11,098 nt of DNA from Pinguiococcus pyrenoidosus (GCA_019677205.1 JAAMXY010000919.1:1-11098); one strand, 5' to 3'. Counted from the stretch's first letter, positions 1-6,681 are shown. Notes: generated by a model from the letters alone, not told the origin. Numbers and translations: made by a program.

Positions 1-134
1 CCAGACGCGCGTCAGGCCTGCTCCGCGGCGCTCCGCCCGGGAGCGCGGTCGCCGTCGAGCTGCCGGATCTTTTTCCGCCTGCGTGCCTCCTCCGAGGATC
101 GAGCGTTCCTGCCTGCTTCCTGCCGGGCACTTAC
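1..134 (-). other. Intron of the cyclin gene, 5' part (donor GTAAGT)
   Basis: On the minus strand the cyclin exon ends ...TCC GCG and is followed by GTAAGT (134-129), a full-consensus U2 donor. The frame stays open to a TGA at 12-14, but the read-through peptide is basic and does not continue the cyclin box; no segment resembling the expected 'IY.DR' helix appears in any minus-strand frame of 1-134. The acceptor is therefore probably outside the window. Confidence 0.6.
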
Positions 135-425
135 CGCGGAGCACACCAGCGCCTCCTCGCTCAGGCCGGAGTACTTGGTGATGCGGCTCAGGTAGTGGCG
201 CACGGAGCACGGCGGCGGGTGCAGCTGCAGGAACGGCTCCACGAGGACCCCCGAGGTCGCGTGCACCGCTTCTGCCCCATCAACGAACACCTCGTCCGAC
301 AGCGTGGGCCCGATCACGTCCTCCACCACGTCCGCGATGGCCTCGCCCATCTTCATGACCTCGGGGTCCCCAAACAGCTCCTGCTGCCTCGAGCGCGGCT
401 GGCGCCCATGCTTACCCGGAGCCAT
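135..425 (-). CDS. PHO80/P-type cyclin, first coding exon (partial gene)
   Basis: The exon encodes 97 residues. Residues about 23-40 (VMKMGEAIADVVEDVIGP) and 64-94 (F..LHPPP.SVRHYLSRITKYSGLSEEALV) match the start of the cyclin box in PHO80-like (P/U-type) cyclins, where a Ser..YL.RI.KY..LS pattern precedes the 'YIDR' helix. Family members bind a PHO85/CDK5-like kinase and act in phosphate signalling or cell-cycle control. The coding sequence stops at a perfect GTAAGT donor exactly at a codon boundary (phase 0), so the rest of the cyclin box must lie beyond the left edge. I chose ATG 425 because it is the first in-frame ATG; its context is only fair (T at -3, G at +4), and ATGs at residues 24 and 26 are alternatives. 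The frame stays open upstream without another ATG. The family call rests on pattern recognition of a short segment. Confidence 0.65.
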
Positions 426-431
426 AAACTC

Positions 432-508
432 CTGCGATGGAAAACTCTTCGAGGCTTTCAGCGCGCGGCTCCCAACGCGCGTGTCCCCAGCGCTGGCGCC
501 GCACTCAC
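432..508 (-). other. Possible short 5'-leader intron of the cyclin gene
   Basis: A minus-strand GTGAGT donor (508-503) and a pyrimidine-containing TTTTCCATCGCAG acceptor (ending at 432) would delimit a 77-bp intron ending 6 bases before ATG 425. Splicing would put any upstream reading out of frame with the cyclin ATG, which fits an untranslated leader rather than an N-terminal coding extension. A second GTGAGT donor lies at 568-563. This is inferred from splice-site consensus only. Confidence 0.28.
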
Positions 509-673
509 CGTTCGCGGCACTGGCTCGGCCGCTCCTGCTCGCCCCTCTGCTGCGGCGAAGCTGACTCACCGGCGTTGGCGGCAAGCGAAGCGTCGGGATG
601 GTGGCGTTGGCCGGCGACTAGCGCTTTGTGGAGCGAAGCAGAAGCAGTGTTGGCCATGCAAAGCGACGTTTTT

Positions 674-700
674 CCACGTCCCTGATTGGTCGAGACGTGG
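674..700. repeat. Inverted repeat CCACGTC/GACGTGG flanking a CCAAT box
   Basis: CCACGTC (674-680) and its exact reverse complement GACGTGG (694-700) are separated by 13 bp that contain ATTGG (685-689). The arms carry an ACGT core of the kind bound by bZIP or bHLH factors, and their centres are 20 bp apart, about two helical turns. This looks like a composite regulatory element rather than an RNA hairpin. Confidence 0.45.
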
Positions 701-740
701 AGGCCGCCGTTTGAAATCCCTCTTTACTCAAACAGAACAA

Positions 741-752
741 TGGCCGCGGCCA
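741..752. repeat. 12-bp perfect palindrome TGGCCGCGGCCA
   Basis: The sequence equals its own reverse complement and overlaps the CCAAT box at 750-754. It may be a dimer binding site. In GC-rich DNA a palindrome of this kind can also arise by chance. Confidence 0.35.
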
Positions 753-1007
753 ATGAGCTTGGCGAGTGCGCAGTCGAACGTACCGCGCGCGGCTGTTGTA
801 CGCAGCTGCCTCTCTCGAGCTTTTGAAAATCTAGCGCTGTGCTTTGCGCAGATTGCGCGAGGATCAACCGACATGTCGCGGGTGACCTACCCAATCAGGT
901 GTGGCCACGAACGAACGTCCCCGCAGCACGCCAATACATCATCGCCAGGGGGCCTTCCAACGGCAGCCAACGCTTGACTCCGGAAGTCTAGACCCGGATC
1001 TTAGCTT

Positions 1008-1031
1008 GGATTGGTTCGTACTGGCCAATCC
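1008..1031. repeat. Inverted pair of CCAAT boxes (GGATTGG/CCAATCC)
   Basis: GGATTGG (1008-1014) and CCAATCC (1025-1031) are perfect 7-bp inverted arms around a 10-bp spacer, so two CCAAT boxes face each other in the middle of the cluster. The dyad could bind paired NF-Y complexes or fold as a stem-loop if transcribed. Confidence 0.4.
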
Positions 1032-1242
1032 CGTGTAGAGGTGCCGCTGGCCACACCATAATGCACTGAGCAAATTATTCGCTGCCGCGACGGGATTGGT
1101 GCGATTCGAAACCAGAGCTCAGGTTGTCAAATCGACCCGCGGACCGATCGGGTGCTGGGAACCGCCCGCGCGGAACGATCTGAAAGCTGCCGAAACCTTT
1201 GAAATTATTAAAAATATTTGTAAGCCAATGGGGTGATGCAAG

Positions 1243-1368
1243 ATGGCAGCGCACAAGCCCCCAATGTGGATATACAACGGACGCGGCTTTCAAAAATCGC
1301 GGAGAGAAAAAAGGAGGTGCCGCGACAAGACCATCATCGCGCCGCTCGCCGCCGCGGAAAGCGAGTGA
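1243..1368 (+). CDS. Doubtful small open frame, 41 residues
   Basis: An ATG in a strong context (CAAGATGG: A at -3, G at +4) opens a 41-residue basic frame starting MAAHKPPMWIYNGRGF and ending at TGA 1366-1368. It lies just right of the CCAAT cluster and the AT-rich tract at 1201-1222. I recognise no family. It could be a small gene, the first exon of a spliced gene, or chance; the 7-base match to the start context of the PZP gene (CAAGATG) is the main reason to list it. Confidence 0.15.
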   Translation: MAAHKPPMWIYNGRGFQKSRREKRRCRDKTIIAPLAAAESE

Positions 1369-1470
1369 TGGGTGACCGTTTGGCGGAAGATTCGCCGACG
1401 AAGGAAAGATCCTGTGCCAGGATACGGATTGAAGCACCCGTGCGGCAAGCGCCTGCAACGATTCTACAGT

Positions 1471-1505
1471 GAGCGAGCAAGCGCGCAAGCAACCAAGCAA
1501 GCAAG
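1471..1505. repeat. Degenerate GCAAGC microsatellite
   Basis: AGCAAGC/GCAAGC-type units recur five times (GAGCGAGCAAGCGCGCAAGC, followed by AACCAAGCAAGCAAG). It is a simple sequence repeat in the gene-free interval; I infer no function. Confidence 0.5.
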
Positions 1506-1669
1506 TGAAGACGGTGGCCGCTCCTCAACATGGCACATGCAATGCAGCCCCCCTCCAGAGACGCTTCACATATGAGAAGTCCCAAGAAGACACGAGCGGC
1601 AGAAGCTTCCTTGCTTGCATTCCTTCATCGCAGCTGACCACGGTACCGTCTCTACCAATCGGAACCTCT

Positions 1670-1727
1670 GAAGCTCTTCAATCAACTGAAGCTCTTCAAT
1701 CAAATGAAGCTCGGAAGCTCTTCAACG
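1670..1727. repeat. 18-bp tandem repeat downstream of the Clp gene
   Basis: Two near-identical 18-bp units, GAAGCTCTTCAATCAACT (1670-1687) and GAAGCTCTTCAATCAAAT (1688-1705), are followed by a truncated unit (1706-1713) and a partial copy (1714-1727). The block starts about 90 bp past the Clp stop codon, on the side where its 3' UTR should be. No canonical AATAAA signal is visible nearby. Confidence 0.6.
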
Positions 1728-1817
1728 CTGCTTGGCTGCGGCTTCGAAGGCGGCTGACGCCAACACGAGGTATCAGCGTCGTCAAAACTGGAGATGCCCT
1801 TCGCCGAGCGTGCTACG

Positions 1818-4778
1818 CTAGACCGGCAGGGGCGTATCTAGGGGCTCCCCGTCGTTCTCTGCGCTTCTAGCGCCACTGGTCCGATTGGCGCCCTGGTTCC
1901 GCCCCTCGATACCGCCGCCGCCCTCGGCAATGGCGAAGTTGCGCTTCGCGCGGTTGCGCATGTTCATGATGCTGATCGGGCGGCCGTCGGCACCCGCGGC
2001 CGACACGTCCACGACCGCTCCATCGCCGGTCTTGACGAAGCCCTGCATGAGCGCCTCGGCCAGCGGATCTTCGAGCAGCCGCGCCACCGCGCGCCGCAGG
2101 GGACGCGCGCCGTACCGCACGTCCGCGGTGCCTTCCTCGACGACGCGGTCAATGAACTTGTCCGTGACGTCCACCTCGATCGACAGCTCCTTGTCGGCCA
2201 TCTCGGTCACCGTCTTCACCAGCAGCCTCGCCACGCTCTGCAGGTCCTGTCGGGGCAGCGGCTGGAACACGACCACCTCGTCGAGGCGATTCAGGAACTC
2301 CGGTCGGAAGATATCGCCGAGCTCGCCCTTCACGGCGGCGACGATGTCGTCGTAGTTGCTGGACTGCGACGCGGCCGACGAAGACGTGCCTTCCTCCGCG
2401 GAGACATCCAGGGACGCCACCTCGTTCACGCCCAGCGCGGACCGCAGCTGGTCGCCCTGGTCGCCGATGGACTTGAGGATCTCCTGGATGCCCATCTCCC
2501 CCTGGGCATCCAGGTTGCCCATGCGAATCATGTCCACCGTCGCGTCCTGGAGCGCGTCGTACGCGGCAAGCAGCCGCTCCGCCGGCGACACTTCCTTCGG
2601 TGCGACCGCGGCCGGCGCCGCCGCGGAGTCTTCCCCGTCCTCCTCCGCGGAGTTCTCCTGGTCTTGCCCCGCCATGCCCCTCAGAATCGCCCGGGATCCC
2701 ACGTTCGCCGTCATGATCAGCATGACGTTGCTGAAGTCGACCGTGCGCCCCGCCGAGTCCGTGAGCCGCCCGTCGTCCAGCACTTGCAGCAGGATGTTGA
2801 ACACGTCCGGGTGTGCCTTCTCGATCTCATCCAACAGCACCAGCGCGTGCGGCGACCTCCGGACCGCCTCCGTAAGCTGCCCTCCCTCCTCGAAGCCAAT
2901 GTAGCCCGGCGGCGGGCCCGTGAGCCGCGACACGGTGTGGCGCTCCATGTACTCGCTCATGTCCAGGCGGATCATGGTCTTCTCCGAGTTGTAGTACGCC
3001 CCCGACAGCGCCTTGGCCAGCTCGGTCTTGCCCACTCCCGTCGGCCCGCAGAACAAAAATGACGCCACAGGACGGCCCTTCGCCCGCAGCCCGGCTCGCG
3101 CGCGGCGAACCGCGCGCGAGACGGCATTCACCGCGTCCATCTGGCCGAGCACGCGGGCCGCCAAGGTCCCCTCCAGCGTGAGCAGAGACTGCGACTCGTC
3201 CAGCGTCAGCTTCTGCACGGGCACGCCCGTCCATCGGGCGACAACCGACGCCACGTCCTCCGCCGTGACCTTGTTGGAGCCGCTCTCCTCCTTCTTGGCG
3301 CTGGCCTTGGACTCAAAGCCGAGGATGGAAGAATCCTTCAGCATTGCGCTCATCTGCACGATGGCCCCGGCCTCATCCACCAGGTCAATCGCCTTGTCCG
3401 GGAGGAAGCGATCGGAGATGTAGCGGTTGCTCAGCGTGACGGCCGCGCGGAGGGCGTCGTCGGTGTACTTGACGCTGTGGTGCTCCTCGTAGCGCGACTT
3501 CAAGCCTTGGAGGATGCCGAGGCACTCCTCCTCGGACGGCTCCTCCACCATCAGCGGCTGGAAGCGCCGCTCCAGCGCAGCGTCTTTCGAGACGTAGCGT
3601 CGGTACTCCTCCATCGTGGTCGCCCCGACGCACTGCAGCTCCCCCCGCGCGAGCGCGGGCTTCAGCATGTTGGCGGCGTCCATGGACCCATCGGCGCGGC
3701 CGGCACCCAGGAGGTTGTGGAGCTCGTCGATGAAGAGGATGACCGACTCCCCTTTCTTGCGCTGCTCCTTGGCCTCGTCCAGGAGGCGCTGGAGCCTCTC
3801 CTCGAACGCCCCGCGGTACTGCGTCCCGGCGACCATCGCGCTCAGGTCCACGCTGAGCACCGTGGAGTTCCTGAGGCGAGCCGGGACCCGGCCCTCGACG
3901 ATGTTCAGCGCAAGGCCCTCCGCGATGGCCGTCTTTCCCACGCCCGGATCACCGACGAGGCAGGCGTTGTTCTTCCGGCGTCGAACGAGCACGGTCGCGA
4001 GCCGCTGCAGCTCCTCGTCGCGGCCAATGACGGGATCGATCTCGCCCTGCTCCGCCAGCTCGTTGAGGTTCGTGCAGAACTCCTCGAGGACGCTGTTGCT
4101 GCCGGAGTGGGCGTTGCTCTTCTTCCCGGCCATGACCAGCGACGGGGCGCTCTTAGCCGCCTCGCGCAAGTCCTCCAGCAGCGAATCCGTGTCCACGTTC
4201 AAGTTCTTCAGCACGACCACGGCGGACGAGTCCGTGGAGCCCCCCAAGGTGCCCACGAGCAGCAGCTCCGAGCCGATCCCCTCGCACTTGATGGCCTCCG
4301 CCTCCTTCATGGACACGTCGAACGCCTTCCTCGCGGTACCGGTGAAGGGCAGCATCTCGCCCATGTCGCCCTTGGAGTCCTTGGAGCCACCACTGCTGAA
4401 GAAGTCGCCCAGGGCCCCGGCGGCCTTGGGCGGAGCCACGTTGCCCGGCAAGGAGGCGACCTCGCCGCGGACCTGGTCCGGCGAGTTGAGCCCCGCCTTG
4501 CGCAGCGCCTTGCCAGCCGTCTCCGGGTGCGCGAGCAGGCCCAGCAGGAGGTGCTCGGTGCCCACCTGGTCCGAGCCCATGGACTTGGCCTCCTGTTGAG
4601 CCTGGATAACCGCGGCCACCGCGTCGCTGCTCAGCCTTTCGAAGAACATCTTCATGCCTGCGGGCGCGCGCCTGGCGCGCGAGGAAGCTGGTGCGAGCTG
4701 GGCCCTCTGTACAAACGCGGTGCCCTCATAGGAGAGGCAAAGGAGCGCAAAGAGCGCCGCAAACTGCGCTTTCGCCAT
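1818..4778 (-). CDS. Plastid-targeted ClpC-class Hsp100 unfoldase
   Basis: This 986-residue AAA+ protein should thread proteins through a hexameric pore, as ClpC does in the plastid stroma. Residues 1-21 are a hydrophobic signal peptide ending GTA, followed by FVQR, an ASAFAP-like cleavage site with Phe at +1 that suits a red-type complex plastid. The Clp N-domain repeats lie at about 45-87 and 142-207. AAA1 has Walker A GDPGVGKT (276-283), pore loop AGTQYRG with Tyr321, Walker B ILFIDE (347-352) and arginine fingers 404-405. AAA2 has Walker A GPTGVGKT (578-585), pore loop PPGYIGF, Walker B LVLLDE (646-651), sensor 1 N692 and sensor 2 GARPLRR (890-896). The ClpC/ClpB middle domain is nearly absent (about 470-502), and AAA2 carries about 90 extra residues (about 700-810) where ClpP-partner proteins have an IGF/IGL loop. 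A Gly-rich tail of about 50 residues ends the protein. I chose ATG 4778 because it starts the signal peptide in a strong context (AGGATGG); no ATG lies at the upstream limit of the open frame. ClpD- or ClpA-like function is possible. Confidence 0.93.
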   Translation of the reverse strand: MAKAQFAALFALLCLSYEGTAFVQRAQLAPASSRARRAPAGMKMFFERLSSDAVAAVIQAQQEAKSMGSDQVGTEHLLLGLLAHPETAGKALRKAGLNSPDQVRGEVASLPGNVAPPKAAGALGDFFSSGGSKDSKGDMGEMLPFTGTARKAFDVSMKEAEAIKCEGIGSELLLVGTLGGSTDSSAVVVLKNLNVDTDSLLEDLREAAKSAPSLVMAGKKSNAHSGSNSVLEEFCTNLNELAEQGEIDPVIGRDEELQRLATVLVRRRKNNACLVGDPGVGKTAIAEGLALNIVEGRVPARLRNSTVLSVDLSAMVAGTQYRGAFEERLQRLLDEAKEQRKKGESVILFIDELHNLLGAGRADGSMDAANMLKPALARGELQCVGATTMEEYRRYVSKDAALERRFQPLMVEEPSEEECLGILQGLKSRYEEHHSVKYTDDALRAAVTLSNRYISDRFLPDKAIDLVDEAGAIVQMSAMLKDSSILGFESKASAKKEESGSNKVTAEDVASVVARWTGVPVQKLTLDESQSLLTLEGTLAARVLGQMDAVNAVSRAVRRARAGLRAKGRPVASFLFCGPTGVGKTELAKALSGAYYNSEKTMIRLDMSEYMERHTVSRLTGPPPGYIGFEEGGQLTEAVRRSPHALVLLDEIEKAHPDVFNILLQVLDDGRLTDSAGRTVDFSNVMLIMTANVGSRAILRGMAGQDQENSAEEDGEDSAAAPAAVAPKEVSPAERLLAAYDALQDATVDMIRMGNLDAQGEMGIQEILKSIGDQGDQLRSALGVNEVASLDVSAEEGTSSSAASQSSNYDDIVAAVKGELGDIFRPEFLNRLDEVVVFQPLPRQDLQSVARLLVKTVTEMADKELSIEVDVTDKFIDRVVEEGTADVRYGARPLRRAVARLLEDPLAEALMQGFVKTGDGAVVDVSAAGADGRPISIMNMRNRAKRNFAIAEGGGGIEGRNQGANRTSGARSAENDGEPLDTPLPV

Positions 4779-5065
4779 CCTGAAGCTTTCGATCGCGTGC
4801 AAAATCGGTGCTGGAAGCCGCGGCGATCGCGACGTCTTCGGAGCTTACGCGCTGTCCCTCGCCCCTCTGCTCCGACCGCCGACGCACGAGCCCAGAAGCA
4901 GCCACGAGCAACCCGGACAGACGCGAAAGTCGCGCGAAGCGGCGCTCTCGTTCGGTGCCATTCAGAAAGCCCGCGGCTTGCGTGGAGCGACCAGCTGTAT
5001 CGTAGGGATGAGCAAATCTACATGAGTCCGCACACAAATATATTTTCATATACTTTTGAAAGTAA

Positions 5066-5099
5066 TTTCAGCAAGATTTTGTGATGATTTTAGCAAGAT
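5066..5099. repeat. Direct repeat TTTYAGCAAGAT in the divergent promoter
   Basis: TTTCAGCAAGAT (5066-5077) recurs as TTTTAGCAAGAT (5088-5099), with starts 22 bp apart, about two helical turns. Both copies lie in the AT-rich core between the Clp and fibrillin genes, so a pair of factor-binding sites is plausible. Confidence 0.4.
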
Positions 5100-5162
5100 G
5101 ATGATACCCGAGGGTTTCACCCTAGGTTCATGATTGGTTCGACGTGATTGTAAAATAATTAA

Positions 5163-5175
5163 ACTTCATTGAAGT
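5163..5175. repeat. 13-bp dyad ACTTCA-T-TGAAGT
   Basis: Perfect 6-bp inverted arms flank a single central T, 122-135 bp before the fibrillin ATG. The TTC/GAA half-sites resemble a heat-shock element, but the spacing is 3 bases instead of 2, so I do not call it one. Confidence 0.4.
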
Positions 5176-5236
5176 GCCATTTGGCCGGCGCCACGCACAT
5201 TCTTGTCAAGGCATAGCACAGGCGCGGACCGGGAGC

Positions 5237-5245
5237 TTTCCCGCC
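5237..5245 (+). promoter_or_regulatory. E2F-like site TTTCCCGCC upstream of the fibrillin gene
   Basis: The sequence matches the E2F/DP consensus TTTSSCGC exactly and ends 52 bp before the fibrillin ATG. The same 10-mer, TTTCCCGCCA, occurs before the PZP gene. Whether a factor binds it is unknown. Confidence 0.35.
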
Positions 5246-5297
5246 ATTTCGGATCGCAGGAACCTCGTGCCTCTCCAGCGCTTCGTGGCCACTCAGG

Positions 5298-6041
5298 ATG
5301 GCGCGCCTCTTGCTCGTTCTTGCGCTCTCGCTCACGCTGCTCCCGAGCCAGAGCCTCAGGGCGTCTCGGCCGGCGCGGAGGATCCAGCTCGGGCGCCTGG
5401 CCGTGGAGTCGGACGTTCAAGCGGTGTCGGAGGAGAGCCGCAGAGCGCGCGAGGTGGCCGACGCCAAGGAAGCCTTGTGCCTCTCGATGAGCTCCCTGTT
5501 CATGGGCTTTCGCGCAAGTGCGGAGGATAAGCGGACGGTGTCGGACGCCATCCGAAAGCTGCTGAGCGTCGCCAGCGAGGAGGATATCGTGACCGACCTC
5601 AACGGCAAATGGGAGCTCCTCTACTCGGACGCTCCGGACATTCTGGGCATCCGCGGCGGGCCGCTGGCCAAGCTGGAGTTCATCGGCCAGGACATCGACT
5701 CGCTGGCCATGACCATCGACAACGTGATCCGCTACTCGCCCAGCGACGCCATGCGCTCCGCCTTCGGGAGCTTGGGGATTGCCAACGATCGACTGGAGCA
5801 GCGCGTGCTGCTCAGCTACGAGCAAGACCCGATGGAGCCTCGCACGGTGACGATGCGAGTACGAGGCACGTCCATCGCTCCGGAGAACACCCTGGGCGGA
5901 CGCCTCAACCTGAATCCGCTGGAGCTCGTGGGCCCCACGACGCTGCCCTTCGGGCAGTTCGAGATCCTGTACAATGACGGCGACCTGCGAATCGTAAAGA
6001 CCGGCCGCGGCTCGTACGGAGTGAATAGACGCATCATCTGA
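5298..6041 (+). CDS. Plastid-lipid-associated protein (PAP/fibrillin family)
   Basis: A 247-residue protein. Fibrillins are lipocalin-like plastid proteins that associate with plastoglobules and thylakoid membranes and help in lipid, carotenoid or quinone metabolism and photoprotection. Residues 1-19 are a Leu-rich signal peptide (MARLLLVLALSLTLLPSQS), followed by an Arg-rich stretch (21-33), consistent with a bipartite presequence; the residue after the likely cleavage is Leu, not Phe. The family hallmarks are the N-terminal LNGKWELLYSDAPDI strand (from residue 101) and the C-terminal GQFEILYNDGDLRIVKTGRG motif (219-238), giving near-complete domain coverage. The start lies in an excellent context (CAGGATGG). 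It is head-to-head with the Clp gene, 519 bp apart. The fibrillin subfamily cannot be assigned by eye. No introns are evident. Confidence 0.88.
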   Translation: MARLLLVLALSLTLLPSQSLRASRPARRIQLGRLAVESDVQAVSEESRRAREVADAKEALCLSMSSLFMGFRASAEDKRTVSDAIRKLLSVASEEDIVTDLNGKWELLYSDAPDILGIRGGPLAKLEFIGQDIDSLAMTIDNVIRYSPSDAMRSAFGSLGIANDRLEQRVLLSYEQDPMEPRTVTMRVRGTSIAPENTLGGRLNLNPLELVGPTTLPFGQFEILYNDGDLRIVKTGRGSYGVNRRII

Positions 6042-6306
6042 GCGCTGCCTCGTAGTTCGCAGAACGGGGTCGATTGGGTGCCGATCGGCCCGTGAAGGTC
6101 GAGGTGGAGCCGGCGGCGTGTGGCCAGCGCCGAGGAGCAGCCGCACACGACGAGGGGCTGACGCTGGAGGCAACCGACGCAGCGCGGCGCTGCCCGCCAC
6201 GATTCGCCCCACCGCCGCGAGGCACCCCTTCTCAGGCGATTCCTGTCGCGTTTATCTCACTTAGTCTTTAGCGCCTCAGACGGGCATCCCGGTCGAGAGA
6301 GAAACA

Positions 6307-6330
6307 AGGCGCCAGCACTTTCTGGCGCTT
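6307..6330. repeat. Stem-loop GCGCCAG/CTGGCGC
   Basis: GCGCCAG (6309-6315) pairs perfectly with CTGGCGC (6322-6328) around a 6-base loop, and a G-T and an A-T pair extend it to 9 bp. It lies 266 bp after the fibrillin stop. It may be a 3' UTR structure of the fibrillin transcript or a 5' leader element of the PZP gene. Confidence 0.4.
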
Positions 6331-6526
6331 GCTGTGGCGAACATGTACAGGGAACACCATTCGCTTCTCCTTTGGCGCGGGCATGTATGTCTTCGCAGCT
6401 CACCCGTGGTCACTTGAGCTGCGCCCGGACCCGGCATCCTCCTCCTTTTCCTCCTGGCCTTTCCAGGCGCGCGCCAAACGCGACCCCCAACTCAACCTGG
6501 GGTCACGGGTCAACTTCGGCCCGTCT

Positions 6527-6546
6527 CGTGTCGCGCCGTGTCGCGC
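6527..6546. repeat. Tandem duplication of CGTGTCGCGC
   Basis: Two identical adjacent 10-bp copies lie in the region upstream of the PZP gene. It is a local duplication and no function is evident. Confidence 0.5.
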
Positions 6547-6681
6547 CAGCTCTCTCGGCCAAGGGATCTTTCGTTTCCGTCCTCGCGCGTGGACAGAGTC
6601 GGGCGAACGCAGCTTTCCCTCTATCTTCCTGTGCCACGGCCAAATTAGCCGCGGGCTTTCGTCGCAGCTCGTCCAGGTCCA

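Larger units (their letters stand above)
685..1229. promoter_or_regulatory. Cluster of eight CCAAT boxes
   Basis: CCAAT or its complement ATTGG occurs at 685-689, 750-754, 891-895, 931-935, 1010-1014, 1025-1029, 1095-1099 and 1225-1229, in both orientations. A rough base-composition estimate gives about one in this length. CCAAT is bound by NF-Y/HAP complexes and is typical of TATA-less and bidirectional eukaryotic promoters. The cluster lies 260-800 bp upstream of the cyclin ATG, so it probably drives that gene. It could also serve an unrecognised transcript going right. Confidence 0.5.
426..1817. other. 1.4-kb stretch without a recognisable gene
   Basis: This interval separates the cyclin start (minus strand, left) from the Clp stop codon (minus strand, right). 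It should contain the cyclin leader and promoter and the Clp 3' flank. Open frames exist on both strands, but they mostly lack ATG starts, show no recognisable domain and are partly antisense to the cyclin leader. I found no convincing tRNA or other RNA gene. The notable content is the CCAAT cluster, the inverted repeats, an AT-rich tract at 1201-1222 and the direct repeats listed separately. Confidence 0.6.
4779..5297. promoter_or_regulatory. Divergent promoter shared by Clp and fibrillin genes
   Basis: The 519 bp between two head-to-head start codons must contain both promoters and leaders. GC-rich flanks surround an AT-rich core at about 5016-5170. The core holds a TATA-like palindrome AAATATATTT (5036-5045), TGTAAAATAATTAAAC (5149-5164), one ATTGG CCAAT box (5133-5137), and an ACCC/GGGT/ACCC series around 5107-5122. 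Which AT-rich element serves which gene is not determinable here. No strict nGAAnnTTCn heat-shock element was found in the core. Confidence 0.6.

Noticed and set aside
195-977. Open frame of 260 codons on the plus strand at the left
   Set aside because: It starts with GTG, runs antisense to the cyclin exon and through the CCAAT-rich region, and has no domain.
1094-1124. tRNA T-arm-like GTTTCGAATC on the minus strand
   Set aside because: It has one base too many for the GTTCRANYC pattern, and no acceptor stem, D arm or anticodon arm could be built around it.
1601-1610. Heat-shock-element-like AGAAGCTTCC
   Set aside because: It fits nGAAnnTTCn, but it lies downstream of the Clp gene and about 1.2 kb upstream of the cyclin, and a single dyad of this kind is common by chance.
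4826-4833. GCGATCGC octamer resembling cyanobacterial HIP1
   Set aside because: It is a single copy in clearly eukaryotic nuclear sequence; a chance palindrome in GC-rich DNA.
3477-5084. Long open frame (535 codons) on the plus strand opposite the Clp gene
   Set aside because: It is antisense to a highly conserved coding sequence, has no domain, and is the usual consequence of third-position GC bias.
5107-5126. Telomere-like AGGGTTTCACCCTA segment
   Set aside because: There is no tandem TTAGGG/TTTAGGG array; it is only a short ACCC/GGGT dyad within the promoter.
5166-6212. Open frame of 348 codons on the minus strand opposite the fibrillin gene
   Set aside because: It is antisense to a well-matched fibrillin domain and has no recognisable domain itself.
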